Positions 34,279-45,233 of a DNA stretch of 64,000 nucleotides are shown piece after piece. The notes under the pieces are model-generated. The model did no database searches. It was not told where the DNA came from and saw only the letters and a list, made by a program, of their open reading frames with translations. Numbering within the stretch: the first letter of the stretch is position 1; every line of letters starts with the position of its first letter. This DNA comes from Domibacillus tundrae (GTDB taxonomy: Bacteria > Bacillota > Bacilli > Bacillales > Domibacillaceae), in contig NZ_LAJA01000001.1 in the NCBI RefSeq assembly GCF_000970675.1, forward strand, positions 620,001-684,000, read 5' to 3'. A program made the translations under genes and the position numbers.

Positions 34279-35226
34279 ATGAAGAAAAAAAAGCGGGCGA
34301 AATCCGGCAATGTTGTTCAATTTCCTGGAACATCAGCCCGGCTTGAACAGCAAGGACAGCAGGCACTGGAAGAAAAGCGGTTTGATGAAGCGATTCGCTT
34401 CTATACGGAAGCGCTCCGTTTTGAAGAAGGGCGTCAGGAAGAGATTAAAATGGCACTTTTGATCGCTTATCATGAAAGCGGCAGCCACGACGCGGGAATT
34501 GATTTGTCACGCGAGATGCTTCGTGCCGGGGAAGGCCATTATTTTGACGTGCTTGATTTACATGTCCTCATGCTCATTCAAAAGCGACGTTACAAGGAAG
34601 TTGCGGACACATTATCTGTCCTGCTCGAAGAAGGGCTGCCGCCGGACCGGTACGAGCATTTTGCCCATTTAAAGGCATTGGCCGACCGAATGAGTGCAAA
34701 GCAGCAGGATTCCCTGTTTAAAGTAGGAGATTCTATCCAGGATAAGATGATGAAGCTGTCTGAACTGGCTAAATTTGACGCTGCTCCATTTGAAGAAGAG
34801 CTGATTCACATAGCGGGAGACCAAACAGAGCATCCATTTATTCAAACGGTGGCGCTCGGGCTGCTGAGGGAAATGGGAACAGCCAAAAACGTGACGGTCC
34901 GGAAATTTCATTTTGAAAAAAAGGTGATCCCGGCTATTACTGATGAAGCATTCAATGGGCCATTTTTCCTTGAAGTAATACAGTGCTTAGAGAAAACTGC
35001 CGGGCAAAATAACCCCGCTTTATTCGCGCAGGCAGTTGAATTGACCAAGCAGTATCAATTTCTGCTTCATCCGTTTGATCCGGACATTTCGTCGGAAAAG
35101 TGGGCAGAAGCGATCGTATTAAAAATCAACCAACTGTATGAGCCTGTTGAAATGAACAAAATTGATCCCGATATAGATCAAGCATGGGCGTTCATGCAGG
35201 AACTCGATGAAATTTCAGCCTTTTAG
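34279..35226 (+). CDS. ysoA: TPR-repeat protein (YsoA-like)
   Basis: 315-aa cytoplasmic protein. A basic start (MKKKKRAKSG) is followed by tetratricopeptide helices, clearest at residues 20-60 (GQQALEEKRFDEAIRFYTEALRF; broken here for reading), then an all-helical remainder. ATG 34279 lies 6 nt after GGGCGGGTGA (34264-34273); GTG 34270 is less likely. It lies directly upstream of tig, as ysoA does in B. subtilis, which supports the symbol. Role unknown; TPR proteins mediate protein-protein contacts. Confidence 0.78.
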   Translation: MKKKKRAKSGNVVQFPGTSARLEQQGQQALEEKRFDEAIRFYTEALRFEEGRQEEIKMALLIAYHESGSHDAGIDLSREMLRAGEGHYFDVLDLHVLMLIQKRRYKEVADTLSVLLEEGLPPDRYEHFAHLKALADRMSAKQQDSLFKVGDSIQDKMMKLSELAKFDAAPFEEELIHIAGDQTEHPFIQTVALGLLREMGTAKNVTVRKFHFEKKVIPAITDEAFNGPFFLEVIQCLEKTAGQNNPALFAQAVELTKQYQFLLHPFDPDISSEKWAEAIVLKINQLYEPVEMNKIDPDIDQAWAFMQELDEISAF

Positions 35227-35254
35227 TTGAAAGAAAGTGTCTGTATGGTATAAT
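35227..35254 (+). promoter_or_regulatory. Sigma-A promoter of tig
   Basis: TTGAAA (35227-35232), 16-bp spacer, TATAAT (35249-35254), preceded by TGG, giving an extended -10. The leader is about 85 nt. Confidence 0.85.
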
Positions 35255-35347
35255 GTAAAAGTCGTATTGTGTCCTTTTTATATCCAATAAGAATATACAT
35301 AGGACGAACGTTCATATTTATTAATAGATTGTTGGAGGGAATTTTTT

Positions 35348-36634
35348 ATGTCAGCAAAGTGGGAAAAATTAGAAGGTAACCAAGGCGTATTAACAGTTGA
35401 AGTTGATGCTGAAACGGTTAACCAAGGTCTTAACACAGCATTCCAAAAAGTCGTTAAAACAATTAACGTACCAGGATTCCGTAAAGGGAAAATGCCTCGT
35501 CCATTGTTCGAACAACGTTTTGGCGTAGAAGCGCTTTACCAGGATGCGATCGATGCGATCCTTCCGGAAGCATACGAAAATGCTATTGACGAAACAGGCA
35601 TCGATCCGGTTGACCGTCCTGAAATTGATGTTGAGCAATTTGAAAAAGGCAAGCCATTCATTTTTACAGCGAAAGTTACAGTGAAGCCTGAAGTTACACT
35701 TGGTGACTACAAAGGCCTTGAAGTGGAACAAGATAATACAGATGTAACAGATGAAGACGTTGAAAATGAATTAAAAGATCTTCAAAAACGCCATGCGGAG
35801 CTTGTTGTGAAAGAAGACGGCGCGGTTGAAAATGAAGATTCAGTTGTAATTGACTTTGAAGGATTCGTTGATGGCGAAGTATTCGAAGGCGGGCAAGCCG
35901 AAAACTATTCAATTGTGATCGGTTCAGGCACATTCATTCCTGGCTTTGAAGAGCAGCTAATTGGGATGAAAACAGGCGAAGAAAAAGACGTTGAAGTAAC
36001 ATTCCCTGAAGAATATCATGCAGAAGAACTTGCAGGTAAGCCGGCAACGTTCAAAGTGAAACTTCACGAAGTAAAAGCACAGGAGCTTCCTGAATTGAAT
36101 GATGAGTTCGCGCAAGAAACAGACGAAGAAGTGGAAACACTTGATGCGTTGAAAGCAAAATTGCAGGAGCGTCTTGTAGAGCAAAAGAAAAGCGCTTCTG
36201 AGCAAAAGCTTCGTGACGACCTCGTTGAAAAAGCGGTAGCAAATGCTGAAACAGACGTACCGGATGCGATGATCGATTCTGAAATCGATCGTATGCTTCA
36301 AGAGTTCACGCAAAATCTTTCTATGCAAGGAATGAATCTTGACTTGTACTACCAATTCTCAGGTCAGTCAGAAGCAGATCTTCGCGCCCAAATGAAGGAA
36401 AATGCAGAAACACGCGTGCGCACAAGCTTAACGCTTGAAGCAATTGCGGAAGCAGAAAATCTTGAACCGACGGATGAAGATGTCGATGCTGAAGTAAGCA
36501 AAATGTCTGAGCAATTCGGCCTTTCAAAAGAAGACGTTGAAAAAGCGCTTGGCAGCCTTGAAGGCATGAAAGCAGACTTGAAAATCCGTAAAGCAGTCGA
36601 ATTTCTTGTGGAAAACAGTAAGACTGGTGCATAA
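35348..36634 (+). CDS. tig: Trigger factor (ribosome-associated chaperone/PPIase)
   Basis: Binds the ribosome near the peptide exit and protects nascent chains. The 428-aa length is normal. The ribosome-binding signature GFRKGKMPR is near residue 43. The FKBP-like prolyl isomerase domain spans about 150-245 ([17 protein letters not shown]). The C-terminal chaperone arms are helical. ATG 35348 follows TTGGAGGG (35332-35339). It has its own promoter and terminator, upstream of clpX as in B. subtilis. Confidence 0.97.
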   Translation: MSAKWEKLEGNQGVLTVEVDAETVNQGLNTAFQKVVKTINVPGFRKGKMPRPLFEQRFGVEALYQDAIDAILPEAYENAIDETGIDPVDRPEIDVEQFEKGKPFIFTAKVTVKPEVTLGDYKGLEVEQDNTDVTDEDVENELKDLQKRHAELVVKEDGAVENEDSVVIDFEGFVDGEVFEGGQAENYSIVIGSGTFIPGFEEQLIGMKTGEEKDVEVTFPEEYHAEELAGKPATFKVKLHEVKAQELPELNDEFAQETDEEVETLDALKAKLQERLVEQKKSASEQKLRDDLVEKAVANAETDVPDAMIDSEIDRMLQEFTQNLSMQGMNLDLYYQFSGQSEADLRAQMKENAETRVRTSLTLEAIAEAENLEPTDEDVDAEVSKMSEQFGLSKEDVEKALGSLEGMKADLKIRKAVEFLVENSKTGA

Positions 36635-36655
36635 TAAATAAAAGAACACACTGAC

Positions 36656-36684
36656 AGGGCGCGACGTGATCGTGCCTTGTTTTC
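36656..36684 (+). terminator. Intrinsic terminator after tig
   Basis: AGGGCGCGA (36656-36664) pairs with TCGTGCCTT (36670-36678), with G-T pairs, followed by GTTTTC. Confidence 0.65.
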
Positions 36685-36715
36685 TACCTATAAACAGGCG
36701 AAAAACGCTTTTTCG

Positions 36716-36744
36716 TTTTTGTTTTGTGGCAAGTGTGCTACAAT
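36716..36744 (+). promoter_or_regulatory. Promoter of clpX
   Basis: TTTTTG (36716-36721), 17-bp spacer, TACAAT (36739-36744) preceded by TGC, an extended -10. Confidence 0.65.
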
Positions 36745-36831
36745 GCGATACATAACTTAGTTACGGCGCAGTTAAAAGGCGGACTGCTGAATGGCTCCGG
36801 CTGCACCAACATAGCATAAGGGGTGAACCAG

Positions 36832-38097
36832 ATGTTTAAATTCAATGAAGAAAAAGGACAGTTGAAATGTTCGTTTTGCGGAAAATCGCAGGACCAAGTG
36901 AGGAAACTCGTTGCGGGCCCAGGCGTTTATATTTGCGACGAATGTATTGAACTGTGCACAGAAATCGTGGAAGAAGAGCTTGGTACAGAAGAAGAAGTAG
37001 AATTTAAAGATGTACCGAAGCCGACAGAAATCCGTGAAATTTTAGGTGAATATGTCATCGGCCAAGAGCGTGCGAAAAAATCGCTTGCTGTTGCTGTTTA
37101 CAATCACTATAAACGCATCAATTCAAACAGCAAAATTGACGATGTGGAACTCGCGAAATCAAATATTTGCTTGATCGGTCCGACGGGAAGTGGAAAAACA
37201 CTCCTGGCGCAAACACTTGCGCGTATTCTAAACGTGCCATTTGCGATTGCCGATGCAACGTCATTAACAGAAGCAGGATATGTTGGGGAAGATGTTGAAA
37301 ACATCTTGCTGAAATTAATCCAGGCAGCAGATTACGACGTGGAAAAAGCGGAAAAAGGCATCATTTACATCGACGAAATTGATAAAGTCGCACGTAAATC
37401 GGAAAACCCGTCTATTACACGTGACGTATCCGGTGAAGGTGTTCAGCAGGCGTTGTTGAAAATTTTAGAAGGAACAGTTGCGAGTGTTCCGCCACAAGGC
37501 GGCCGAAAACATCCGCATCAGGAGTTCATCCAAATCGACACAACGAACATTCTCTTTATTTGCGGCGGAGCGTTTGATGGTGTTGAACAAATTATTAAAC
37601 GTCGTCTCGGTCAAAAAGTGATCGGATTCGGCTCTGATCAGAAAAAAGAAGAAGTGAATGACAAGGCCCTTCTTTCTAAGCTTCTTCCCGAAGATTTGCT
37701 GCGTTTCGGTTTGATTCCAGAGTTTATCGGGCGTCTTCCGGTTATTGCGAGCCTTGAACAGCTTGATGAAGAAGCGTTGATTGAAATTTTAACAAAACCG
37801 AAAAACGCACTCGTCAAGCAGTTCAAAAAAATGCTTGAGCTTGACGATGTGGAACTTGAATTTGAAGAAGCGGCATTAAGCGAAATTTCGAAAAAAGCGA
37901 TTGAACGCAAAACAGGTGCGCGGGGCCTTCGTTCCATCATTGAAAGCATCATGCTTGATGTGATGTATGAACTGCCAACGCGTGAAGATATTAAAACATG
38001 TGTCATCACAAAAGAAACAGTGACCGATTTTGCACCACCTCGTCTTCTTGACGAAAATGGAAATGACGTTGGTTCTGCTGATAAAACATCTGCATAA
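36832..38097 (+). CDS. clpX: ATP-dependent Clp protease ATPase subunit ClpX
   Basis: AAA+ unfoldase feeding substrates to ClpP. 421 aa, as in B. subtilis. Zinc-binding domain CSFCGK...CDEC (residues 10-40), Walker A GPTGSGKT (near 118), Walker [10 protein letters not shown], the pore loop GYVGED, an IGF-type loop (KVIGFG) for ClpP docking, and sensor 2 GARGLR. ATG 36832 lies 5 nt after AAGGGGTGA (36818-36826); a GTG at 36823 adds three residues and is less likely. In B. subtilis lonB follows; here it is missing and lonA comes next. Confidence 0.98.
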   Translation: MFKFNEEKGQLKCSFCGKSQDQVRKLVAGPGVYICDECIELCTEIVEEELGTEEEVEFKDVPKPTEIREILGEYVIGQERAKKSLAVAVYNHYKRINSNSKIDDVELAKSNICLIGPTGSGKTLLAQTLARILNVPFAIADATSLTEAGYVGEDVENILLKLIQAADYDVEKAEKGIIYIDEIDKVARKSENPSITRDVSGEGVQQALLKILEGTVASVPPQGGRKHPHQEFIQIDTTNILFICGGAFDGVEQIIKRRLGQKVIGFGSDQKKEEVNDKALLSKLLPEDLLRFGLIPEFIGRLPVIASLEQLDEEALIEILTKPKNALVKQFKKMLELDDVELEFEEAALSEISKKAIERKTGARGLRSIIESIMLDVMYELPTREDIKTCVITKETVTDFAPPRLLDENGNDVGSADKTSA

Positions 38098-38114
38098 GTG
38101 CCAGTTGATTTTAG

Positions 38115-38152
38115 GAAGGGACAGTGCCTCAACAGGTGCTGTCCCTTCTTTT
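38115..38152 (+). terminator. Intrinsic terminator after clpX
   Basis: GAAGGGACAG (38115-38124) and CTGTCCCTTC (38139-38148), a perfect 10-bp stem, followed by TTTTC. Confidence 0.88.
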
Positions 38153-38224
38153 CAATCGACAGCGTCTGTGCGTTTGCGTTAAGATAGGAAAAAAGAAAGA
38201 GAAGAAAAGATGTGTTTTGGACGA

Positions 38225-38345
38225 TGTCCAGCTTCAGGCGGCCAGTCCCTAGGTCGTAAGCCGTCACGGCTGTGTGGCAAAGAGCGCCACTCTGCCGGTT
38301 CGTCTTACGTCTGTCGGACCTGTACGGCCACCTTGCGCTTTTCTT
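38225..38345. repeat. Intergenic repeated element (REP-like), copy 1
   Basis: Begins TGTCCAGCTTCAGGCGGCCAG and ends CCTTGCGCTTTTCTT, with inner complementary arms (GTCGTAAG.../CTTACGTC). Copy 2 at 49358-49502 shares both ends but not the middle. The ends match a family of extragenic repeats I know from several Bacillaceae genomes. It lies directly before the lonA ribosome binding site, so it is transcribed with lonA or carries its promoter region. No gene is seen in 38153-38365. Confidence 0.7.
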
Positions 38346-38365
38346 ATTGGGAAGGGAGATTTGTC

Positions 38366-40690
38366 ATGAAGGCAGATACAATTTATACAGTGCCACTTTT
38401 ACCGTTGCGGGGAATGCACGTGTACCCGACGATGGTGCTGCATTTGGATGTGGGCCGCGATCGGTCGATTGAAGCACTTGAAAAATCAATGATGAACGAT
38501 CAGCTCGTGTTTTTATCCGCTCAAAAAGACCCGGATTTGGATGATCCGGCTGGCGATGACGTATATGAAGTCGGTACATTAACAAAAGTCAAACAAATGC
38601 TCAAGCTTCCGAACGGAACAATTCGCGTACTTGTGGAAGGGTTAGAGCGGGCAAAACTGATTTCCATTGTGGATCAAGAAGCATTTTACGAAGCCGTCGT
38701 CGAAGTTCATAAAGAAGACTCATCAAAAGATTCGGAAACAGAAGCGCTTATGCGCATGCTGTTAAAACAATTCGAACAATATGTGAAGCTGTCGAAAAAA
38801 GGTTCGTCTGATACGCTCAGTTCTGTTGCAGATATTGAGGAACCAGGGCGGCTTGCGGATATCGTCACATCACACATGTCGCTTAAAGTAAAAGAAAAGC
38901 AAGACATTTTAGCAACATTTTCCGTTAAAAAACGACTTGAACAGCTTATTTCACTTCTTCATAATGAACGTGAAGTACTTAATTTGGAGAAAAAAATTGG
39001 CCAGCGTGTGAAAACGTCAATGGAAAAAACGCAAAAAGAATATTATTTGCGCGAGCAGATGAAAGCCATTCAGCAGGAACTCGGTGATAAAGAAGGAAAA
39101 ACGGGTGAAGTGGAAGAGCTGACGACGCGAATCATGGCAGCGAATATGCCGGAACATGTGGAAAAAACAGCGATGAAGGAACTGGACCGTTACGAGAAAA
39201 TTCCACAAAGCGCCGCTGAAAGTGCCGTTATTCGCAACTATCTTGAATGGCTTGTGACACTTCCTTGGTCCGATGCAACAGAAGACGACCTCGATGTAAT
39301 GAAGGCCGAAGACGTCTTAAACCGTGACCATTATGGATTGGAAAAAGTAAAGGAACGTGTACTTGAATTTTTGGCTGTCCGTCAGCTGACCCAATCGCTG
39401 CGTGGTCCGATTCTTTGCCTGGGGGGTCCTCCGGGAGTGGGGAAAACAAGCCTTGTCCGCTCGATTGCGGAATCGCTCGGCCGGAACTTTGTCCGAATTT
39501 CACTCGGCGGCGTCCGGGATGAATCTGAAATACGCGGCCATCGCCGCACGTACGTCGGTGCGATGCCGGGGCGGATTATTCAGGGGATGAAAAAAGCAGG
39601 AACAGTCAACCCTGTCTTTTTACTCGATGAAATCGATAAAATGTCCAGTGATTTCCGCGGTGATCCATCATCTGCGCTGCTTGAAGTACTTGATCCAGAA
39701 CAAAATCATACCTTCAGCGACCATTACATTGAAGAAACATACGATTTATCAAATGTCATGTTTATCGCAACAGCAAACGATTTAAGTGCCATTCCTGGAC
39801 CATTGCGCGATCGGATGGAAATTATTTCGATTGCCGGCTACACAGAAATAGAAAAAATTCATATCGCAAAAGATCATCTATTTCCAAAACAAGTCAAAGA
39901 AAATGGTCTTTCGAGCAATCAAATTCGTTTGAAGGAAGAAGCCATTCGCGATATTGTTCGTTATTATACACGTGAAGCAGGTGTGCGGAGCTTAGAACGT
40001 CAATTGGCCGCTATCTGCCGTAAAGCCGCGAAGAAAATCGTGTCAAGCGAGAAAAAGCGTGTAACAGTAACAGATAAAAACTTGCAGGAATACCTCGGCA
40101 AGCACATTTTCCGCTATGGACAGGCAGAAACGGAAGATCAGATCGGCGTTGCGAACGGTCTTGCGTATACAACAGTCGGTGGCGATACACTGCAAATCGA
40201 AGTATCCCTTTCGCCAGGAAAAGGAAAATTGATCTTAACCGGAAAATTGGGAGATGTGATGAAAGAATCCGCTCAAGCTGCATTCAGCTACGTCCGTTCA
40301 AAAACGGATGAACTGGGTATTGAAGCTGAATTTCATGAACATCATGATATTCATATCCACGTTCCGGAAGGCGCTGTTCCGAAAGACGGGCCATCTGCCG
40401 GTATTACTATGGCGGTTGCCCTTATTTCCGCACTGACTGGACGTCCGGTGCGTCGTGACGTCGGCATGACTGGGGAAATTACATTGCGCGGCCGGGTGCT
40501 GCCAATCGGCGGTGTAAAAGAAAAGTCACTTGGTGCGCATCGTGCCGGATTAAAAACGATTATTTTGCCAAAAGATAACGAAAAAGATATCGATGATGTA
40601 CCAGCAAGCATCCGTGAAGGACTGACGTTTTTACCAGTTTCGACAATGGATGAAGTGCTGGATATCGCGATCGGAGGAAGCAAGTCATGA
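38366..40690 (+). CDS. lonA: ATP-dependent protease LonA
   Basis: Cytoplasmic AAA+ protease that degrades misfolded and regulatory proteins. 774 aa, typical length. The N-terminal substrate-binding LON domain ([13 protein letters not shown] start) is followed by coiled coil and Walker A GPPGVGKT (near 358), Walker [10 protein letters not shown], and the Ser-Lys protease domain with [10 protein letters not shown] (catalytic Ser near 680) and a Lys about 43 residues on (GGVKEK). ATG 38366 lies 7 nt after GAAGGGAG (38351-38358). A longer open frame upstream runs through the repeated element and is spurious. The stop overlaps ysxC by 4 bases. Confidence 0.97.
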   Translation: MKADTIYTVPLLPLRGMHVYPTMVLHLDVGRDRSIEALEKSMMNDQLVFLSAQKDPDLDDPAGDDVYEVGTLTKVKQMLKLPNGTIRVLVEGLERAKLISIVDQEAFYEAVVEVHKEDSSKDSETEALMRMLLKQFEQYVKLSKKGSSDTLSSVADIEEPGRLADIVTSHMSLKVKEKQDILATFSVKKRLEQLISLLHNEREVLNLEKKIGQRVKTSMEKTQKEYYLREQMKAIQQELGDKEGKTGEVEELTTRIMAANMPEHVEKTAMKELDRYEKIPQSAAESAVIRNYLEWLVTLPWSDATEDDLDVMKAEDVLNRDHYGLEKVKERVLEFLAVRQLTQSLRGPILCLGGPPGVGKTSLVRSIAESLGRNFVRISLGGVRDESEIRGHRRTYVGAMPGRIIQGMKKAGTVNPVFLLDEIDKMSSDFRGDPSSALLEVLDPEQNHTFSDHYIEETYDLSNVMFIATANDLSAIPGPLRDRMEIISIAGYTEIEKIHIAKDHLFPKQVKENGLSSNQIRLKEEAIRDIVRYYTREAGVRSLERQLAAICRKAAKKIVSSEKKRVTVTDKNLQEYLGKHIFRYGQAETEDQIGVANGLAYTTVGGDTLQIEVSLSPGKGKLILTGKLGDVMKESAQAAFSYVRSKTDELGIEAEFHEHHDIHIHVPEGAVPKDGPSAGITMAVALISALTGRPVRRDVGMTGEITLRGRVLPIGGVKEKSLGAHRAGLKTIILPKDNEKDIDDVPASIREGLTFLPVSTMDEVLDIAIGGSKS

Positions 40691-41325
40691 AAGTAAACAA
40701 CGTGGAGCTGGTCATCAGTGCCGCAAAGCCGCATCAGTACCCAGCAGACGGGCTGCCGGAATTCGCACTCGCCGGCCGTTCGAACGTCGGAAAGTCATCA
40801 CTCATCAATCGGATGATCGGCCGTAAAAGCATGGCCCGCATTTCGTCAAAGCCCGGCAAAACCCAAACATTGAATTTTTATAAAATTGAAGACACGCTGT
40901 TTTTCGTTGACGTGCCAGGCTACGGCTACGCAAAAGTGGCCAAAACAGAACGTGAAGTCTGGGGCCGCATGATCGAAATGTACATGACAGACCGGAAACC
41001 TCTTTTGGCCTGTATTCATATCGTCGATTTGCGGCACGCGCCGTCCGTCGATGATGTAGCGATGTATGAATTTTTAAAGCATCATAACATTCCGGCCATT
41101 GTTATTGCGACAAAAGCGGATAAAATCCCAAAAGGCAAATGGCAGAAGCATTTAAAAATCGTTAAAGAAACATTAGACTTTGATCCACTCGATGACATTA
41201 TTGTTTTTTCATCTGAAACGGGTCTCGGCAAGGACGAAGTATGGAAAGCCGTTAAAAAGAGAATGTATGAACACAAAGAATATGAAGCAGAATTACGTAA
41301 AAAAGAACGTCATGAAGAAGAATAA
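40687..41325 (+). CDS. ysxC: Ribosome biogenesis GTPase YsxC/EngB
   Basis: Essential GTPase in 50S subunit assembly. 212 aa. G1 GRSNVGKSS (near 31), G2/G3 region with TLNFYKI and [10 protein letters not shown]4 TKAD (near 140), G5 SSETG. The start overlaps the lonA stop (ATGA), so it is translationally coupled, as in B. subtilis. The C-terminus is charged. The terminator downstream serves both directions. Confidence 0.96.
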   Translation: MKVNNVELVISAAKPHQYPADGLPEFALAGRSNVGKSSLINRMIGRKSMARISSKPGKTQTLNFYKIEDTLFFVDVPGYGYAKVAKTEREVWGRMIEMYMTDRKPLLACIHIVDLRHAPSVDDVAMYEFLKHHNIPAIVIATKADKIPKGKWQKHLKIVKETLDFDPLDDIIVFSSETGLGKDEVWKAVKKRMYEHKEYEAELRKKERHEEE

Positions 41326-41330
41326 ATGAG

Positions 41331-41368
41331 AAAAAAGCTGTCTCCGGCATTTCAGAGACAGCTTTTTT
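41331..41368. terminator. Bidirectional terminator between ysxC and the membrane gene
   Basis: AAAAAAGCTGTCTC and GAGACAGCTTTTTT form a perfect 14-bp stem around a 10-nt loop, with T runs in both directions. Confidence 0.93.
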
Positions 41369-41861
41369 ATGATTTTTTACGAGTATAACTGCCATTTTTT
41401 TGCACAAACAGCCAGTATCCACCCGTGGCGACAAGGATGAGCGGCCAAAACTGCCAAACGGAACCAACCGGGCCAAGCCATTGCTTTACCGTTCCATAGA
41501 AAAGCGTGACCGCTGCCAGCACTAAAAATAAAATGCCATTTAAAAGACCGCTGCCCGATTTTTGGTGCTGCAATAAAAAACCGACAGCGATGATTAAAAT
41601 AAAAACACCTGTATCATTTGCCCACCAGCCAAGATAATCGACAACATAAAAATGGAGGCCGAAACCTGAAAGGACAACGCCGGGCAAAATACCGCTGCCG
41701 TCACTTTTAAAACCTTGTACAAGAAAAGCAACACCGGTAATGAGCAAAAGAGCCGGCCAGCCAAGGTATGGCTTTACCCACGTAAACGCGGATTGCTGAA
41801 GAAAAAAATACAGGCCGAACCCGATTAACAGGACGCCCGGAAAAATACGTTGTCCATTCAT
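41367..41861 (-). CDS. Small multi-pass membrane protein (LiaI/LiaF-TM-like)
   Basis: 164-aa protein with repeated Gly-rich hydrophobic segments (VLLIGFGLYFFLQQ, PALLLITGVAFLVQG, GFGLHFYVVDYLGWW, FILIIAVGFLL, ILFLVLAAVTLFYG, FWPLILVATGGYWLF), about six membrane helices. The pattern resembles LiaI/LiaF-like transmembrane domains. I chose ATG 41861 because AAGCGGGG lies upstream; an ATG at 41906 has no ribosome binding site. It sits between ysxC and hemA on the opposite strand, near where I recall ysxD in B. subtilis, though I am not certain of that equivalence. Function unknown. Confidence 0.7.
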   Translation of the reverse strand: MNGQRIFPGVLLIGFGLYFFLQQSAFTWVKPYLGWPALLLITGVAFLVQGFKSDGSGILPGVVLSGFGLHFYVVDYLGWWANDTGVFILIIAVGFLLQHQKSGSGLLNGILFLVLAAVTLFYGTVKQWLGPVGSVWQFWPLILVATGGYWLFVQKNGSYTRKKS

Positions 41862-42034
41862 ATTGTCTTGCCCCGCTTTCCAGTTCAATTCTATTGCGAA
41901 AATCATTTTTATTTGATAATATTTATAAATAAGAATAACCTATAGGAAATAGGGTATAAAAAAACTAATCGTTTTTGATTGTCTCTTATGTTAGCATATG
42001 TTCACAAATTTTGAATAATAAAAACGTCACATTA

Positions 42035-42043
42035 TGTTATAAT
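42035..42043 (+). promoter_or_regulatory. Extended -10 promoter of hemA
   Basis: TGTTATAAT (42035-42043), a perfect extended -10, 38 bp before the hemA start. The nearest -35-like TTGAAT (42011) is too far away (21 bp). I find no clear PerR box. Confidence 0.6.
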
Positions 42044-42081
42044 GGGACCACAATGATTCGTTTTTCGGGGGTGCAAGATAC

Positions 42082-43425
42082 GTGCATATCATCACGGTGG
42101 GATTAAATTACAAAACAGCCCCGGTAGAAATCCGCGAGCGCCTGTCTTTTCAGGAAGAGACGCTTGCGGCAGCCATGACCGAGCTCCAAAAACAGAAAAG
42201 TGTGCTCGAAAATGTCATCGTATCGACATGCAACCGTACAGAAATTTATGCGGTCGTCGATCAGCTGCATACCGGCCGTTATTATATTAAAGAATTTTTA
42301 TCAAAATGGTTTCATATTCCGCAGGCGGAGTTCACGCCGTTTTTGTTCATTTATGAGCAAGAAGCAGCGGTAGAACATCTTTTTCGTGTGTCCGCCGGCT
42401 TAAACTCTATGGTGCTAGGCGAAACACAAATTCTTGGACAGGTCCGCCAAAGCTTTCTTCAGTCACAGGAAATGGGCGCTGCGGGTGCTGTTTTCAATCA
42501 CTTGTTCAAACAGGCGGTTACACTTGCGAAACGCGCGCATGCAGAAACAAACATTGGCGCCAACGCGGTATCCGTCAGCTATGCGGCAGTTGAACTTGCC
42601 AAGAAAATTTTCGGACGTCTTGACGGCCGTCACGTACTCGTTTTAGGTGCCGGGAAAATGGGCGAACTGGCGATTAAAAACCTGCACGGAAGCGGTGCGA
42701 CAAAAGTGACTGTAATGAACCGGACTTTTGAAAAAGCGGAAACGCTCGCCGGCCGGTTTGACGGCGAGGCGAAAACGATGGAAGACCTGCAATCCGCGCT
42801 CGGTGAAGCAGATATTTTAATTAGTTCGACTGGCTCAAAAGACTATGTCATTACGAAAGAATTGATGACTGGCGTGCAAAAAATGCGTAAAGGACGGCCG
42901 CTCTTTATGGTTGATATTGCAGTGCCGCGTGATATTGCACCGGATATTGCCAATCTTGACAGCATCTTTTTATACGATATTGACGACTTGGAAGGAATTG
43001 TCCAAGCGAACTTGGCTGAACGTGAAAAAGCCGCCCAAAAAATCGGTCTCATGATTGAAGGCGAAATTGTTGCTTTTAATGAATGGGTTAACTTGCTTGG
43101 CGTTGTACCGGTTATCTCCGCACTTCGTCAAAAAGCGCTTTTGATCCAAGCGGAAACGATGGAAAGCCTTGATCGGAAGCTGCCGAATTTATCGGAACGT
43201 GACCGGAAAGTGTTGAGCAAGCATACGAAAAGTATTGTCAATCAAATGCTGAAAGACCCGATTTTGCAGGCGAAAGAACTTGCCGGCGATAAGCGGGCAG
43301 CGGAAAAGCTTGAGCTCTTTATGCGCATTTTCAATATCGAAGAGGACGTCAATGAATTGAAGCGTGCACAGGAAGAAGAAGAGCGCGTTCAAATGGTTCA
43401 GACAAAGCCTTTACTCCAGTTTTAA
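42082..43425 (+). CDS. hemA: Glutamyl-tRNA reductase
   Basis: First committed step of the C5 heme pathway: NADPH-dependent reduction of glutamyl-tRNA(Glu) to glutamate-1-semialdehyde. 447 aa. [13 protein letters not shown] near the start, catalytic Cys in VSTCNRTE (near 50), [10 protein letters not shown], an NADPH-binding Rossmann fold at [11 protein letters not shown] (near 190), and the C-terminal dimerisation helix. GTG 42082 lies 8 nt after GGGGGTG (42067-42073). It starts the hemAXCDBL operon; no terminator is seen until after hemL. Confidence 0.97.
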   Translation: MHIITVGLNYKTAPVEIRERLSFQEETLAAAMTELQKQKSVLENVIVSTCNRTEIYAVVDQLHTGRYYIKEFLSKWFHIPQAEFTPFLFIYEQEAAVEHLFRVSAGLNSMVLGETQILGQVRQSFLQSQEMGAAGAVFNHLFKQAVTLAKRAHAETNIGANAVSVSYAAVELAKKIFGRLDGRHVLVLGAGKMGELAIKNLHGSGATKVTVMNRTFEKAETLAGRFDGEAKTMEDLQSALGEADILISSTGSKDYVITKELMTGVQKMRKGRPLFMVDIAVPRDIAPDIANLDSIFLYDIDDLEGIVQANLAEREKAAQKIGLMIEGEIVAFNEWVNLLGVVPVISALRQKALLIQAETMESLDRKLPNLSERDRKVLSKHTKSIVNQMLKDPILQAKELAGDKRAAEKLELFMRIFNIEEDVNELKRAQEEEERVQMVQTKPLLQF

Positions 43426-43438
43426 GTGAGGTTACGCG

Positions 43439-44272
43439 ATGTTGGAGCAGGGAATGACACGTCTTCATGAACTTATGATTATTTTATACGCAGTAAGCGT
43501 ACTGCTTTATTTTCTTGATTTTGTTCAAAAAAACCAGAGGGCGAACAAAATCGCCTTCTGGATTTTAACGATTGTTTGGAGCCTTCAAACAATTTTTTTA
43601 TGCCTGTACATGTACAACACAGGCAGGTTTCCGGTCCTGACCCTTTTTGAAGGCCTTTATTTTTATGCATGGGTGCTTATTACGTTTTCACTTGTGCTAA
43701 ACAAACTGCTCCGGATGGATTTTACCGTGTTTTTTACAAATGTGATCGGATTTATGATCATGACAATTCATACGTTTGCACCTGTACAAGTGGAATCGCA
43801 GGCGGCGGCAGAAAAGCTCATATCGGAATTATTGCTTTTGCACATTACGATCGCCATTTTATCATACGGGGCCTTTTCCCTGTCGTTTATTTTTTCAGCG
43901 CTTTACGTGCTGCAGTACCGGCTCTTAAAAACGAAAAAGTGGAACGAGCGGCTTTGGCGTCTGGGGGATCTCGGAAAGCTTGAGAAGCTGTCAGTCATTT
44001 TAAATGCGATGGGTGTGCCGCTTCTATTGCTCAGCCTGATCCTTGGACTTGTCTGGAAAACAATTAAATTGCCGGACGTCAGCTGGTTTGATTTGAAAAT
44101 TATTACGTCTTTTGTTTTACTGTTTGTATATAGTGCTTTTTTGTACGTGAAAGTACGAAAGGGTGTATCGGGAAAAACACTTGCTTATATGAACACAGCA
44201 GCATTTCTCATCATCTTAATGAACTTTTTCCTCGGAAGCCGGCTGTCCACATTCCATTTCTGGTATTCGTGA
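43439..44272 (+). CDS. hemX: HemX, integral membrane protein (CcsA-like family)
   Basis: 277-aa membrane protein with about eight hydrophobic helices ([50 protein letters not shown] and others). It resembles cytochrome c assembly (CcsA/ResC) proteins, without a clear tryptophan-rich heme-binding loop. In B. subtilis HemX lowers the cellular amount of HemA. ATG 43439 is 7 nt after GTGAGG (43426-43431). Second gene of the hem operon. Confidence 0.93.
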   Translation: MLEQGMTRLHELMIILYAVSVLLYFLDFVQKNQRANKIAFWILTIVWSLQTIFLCLYMYNTGRFPVLTLFEGLYFYAWVLITFSLVLNKLLRMDFTVFFTNVIGFMIMTIHTFAPVQVESQAAAEKLISELLLLHITIAILSYGAFSLSFIFSALYVLQYRLLKTKKWNERLWRLGDLGKLEKLSVILNAMGVPLLLLSLILGLVWKTIKLPDVSWFDLKIITSFVLLFVYSAFLYVKVRKGVSGKTLAYMNTAAFLIILMNFFLGSRLSTFHFWYS

Positions 44273-44306
44273 CACCGGCTTTCGGGCTGTTATGGAGGGA
44301 ATCATT

Positions 44307-45233
44307 TTGCGGAAAATTATTGTCGGATCAAGAAGAAGCCGTCTGGCGCTGACACAGACCAATCAGGTCATTGACCAGCTAAAAGTGCTATCACCAGGAA
44401 CGGAATTTGAAGTAAAAGAAATCGTTACAAAGGGCGACCGTATTTTAGATGTCACGTTATCAAAAGTCGGCGGGAAAGGCTTGTTTGTCAAAGAAATTGA
44501 ACAGGCAATGTTTGACGGTGAGATTGACATGGCGGTCCACAGCATGAAAGACATGCCAGCTGTCCTGCCGGAAGGACTTGTTATTGGTGCGGTGCCGGAG
44601 CGTGAAGACCATCGTGATGCATTTATTTCGAATGGACATGTGAAGTTCCGTGACTTGCCGGCAGGTTCTGTCATCGGAACAAGCAGCCTTCGCCGTGGCG
44701 CACAGCTGTTGGCGGCAAGACCAGATCTTGAAATCAAATGGATTCGCGGCAATATTGATACGCGGCTGACGAAGCTTGAAAATGGAGAATATGACGCGAT
44801 TATTTTAGCGGCAGCAGGTCTTGCGCGTATGGGCTGGTCATCAAATATTGTCACCGAATTTTTGGATGATGAATTGTCGGTATCCGCTGTTGGACAAGGG
44901 GCATTGGCGATTGAGTGCCGCGCGGATGATGCGGAATTACTGGCCCTTCTTGATCAATTTACGTGTAAAAACACCAAACGGACCGTTACAGCGGAACGTG
45001 CTTTTTTAAGCGCGGTTGATGGAGGCTGCCAAGTGCCGGTCGCAGGCTTCGCGGCGGTCACAGGTGAAGAGGTCTCTTTAACGGCACTCGTTGCTTCGCC
45101 GGACGGGAAAACGATTTTAAAAGAAACCGTTTCGGGAGCAGATGCCGAGCAGGTCGGGCTGGAAGCAGCACGATTGTTGAAATTACGCGGTGCTGTGGAA
45201 CTGATCGAAGCGGCGAGAGCGGCATCAGAATGA
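44307..45233 (+). CDS. hemC: Porphobilinogen deaminase (hydroxymethylbilane synthase)
   Basis: Condenses four porphobilinogens to hydroxymethylbilane. 308 aa from TTG 44307, 7 nt after GGAGGG (44294-44299). Homologues begin at this residue; the ATG at 44292 overlaps that ribosome binding site. Motifs are [26 protein letters not shown], and GGCQVPVAG, whose Cys carries the dipyrromethane cofactor. The stop overlaps hemD by 4 bases. Confidence 0.96.
   Translation: MRKIIVGSRRSRLALTQTNQVIDQLKVLSPGTEFEVKEIVTKGDRILDVTLSKVGGKGLFVKEIEQAMFDGEIDMAVHSMKDMPAVLPEGLVIGAVPEREDHRDAFISNGHVKFRDLPAGSVIGTSSLRRGAQLLAARPDLEIKWIRGNIDTRLTKLENGEYDAIILAAAGLARMGWSSNIVTEFLDDELSVSAVGQGALAIECRADDAELLALLDQFTCKNTKRTVTAERAFLSAVDGGCQVPVAGFAAVTGEEVSLTALVASPDGKTILKETVSGADAEQVGLEAARLLKLRGAVELIEAARAASE

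Noticed and set aside
38210-38365. N-terminal extension of LonA
   Set aside because: The open frame is the translated repeated element. The known LonA start [16 protein letters not shown] has its own ribosome binding site at 38351.
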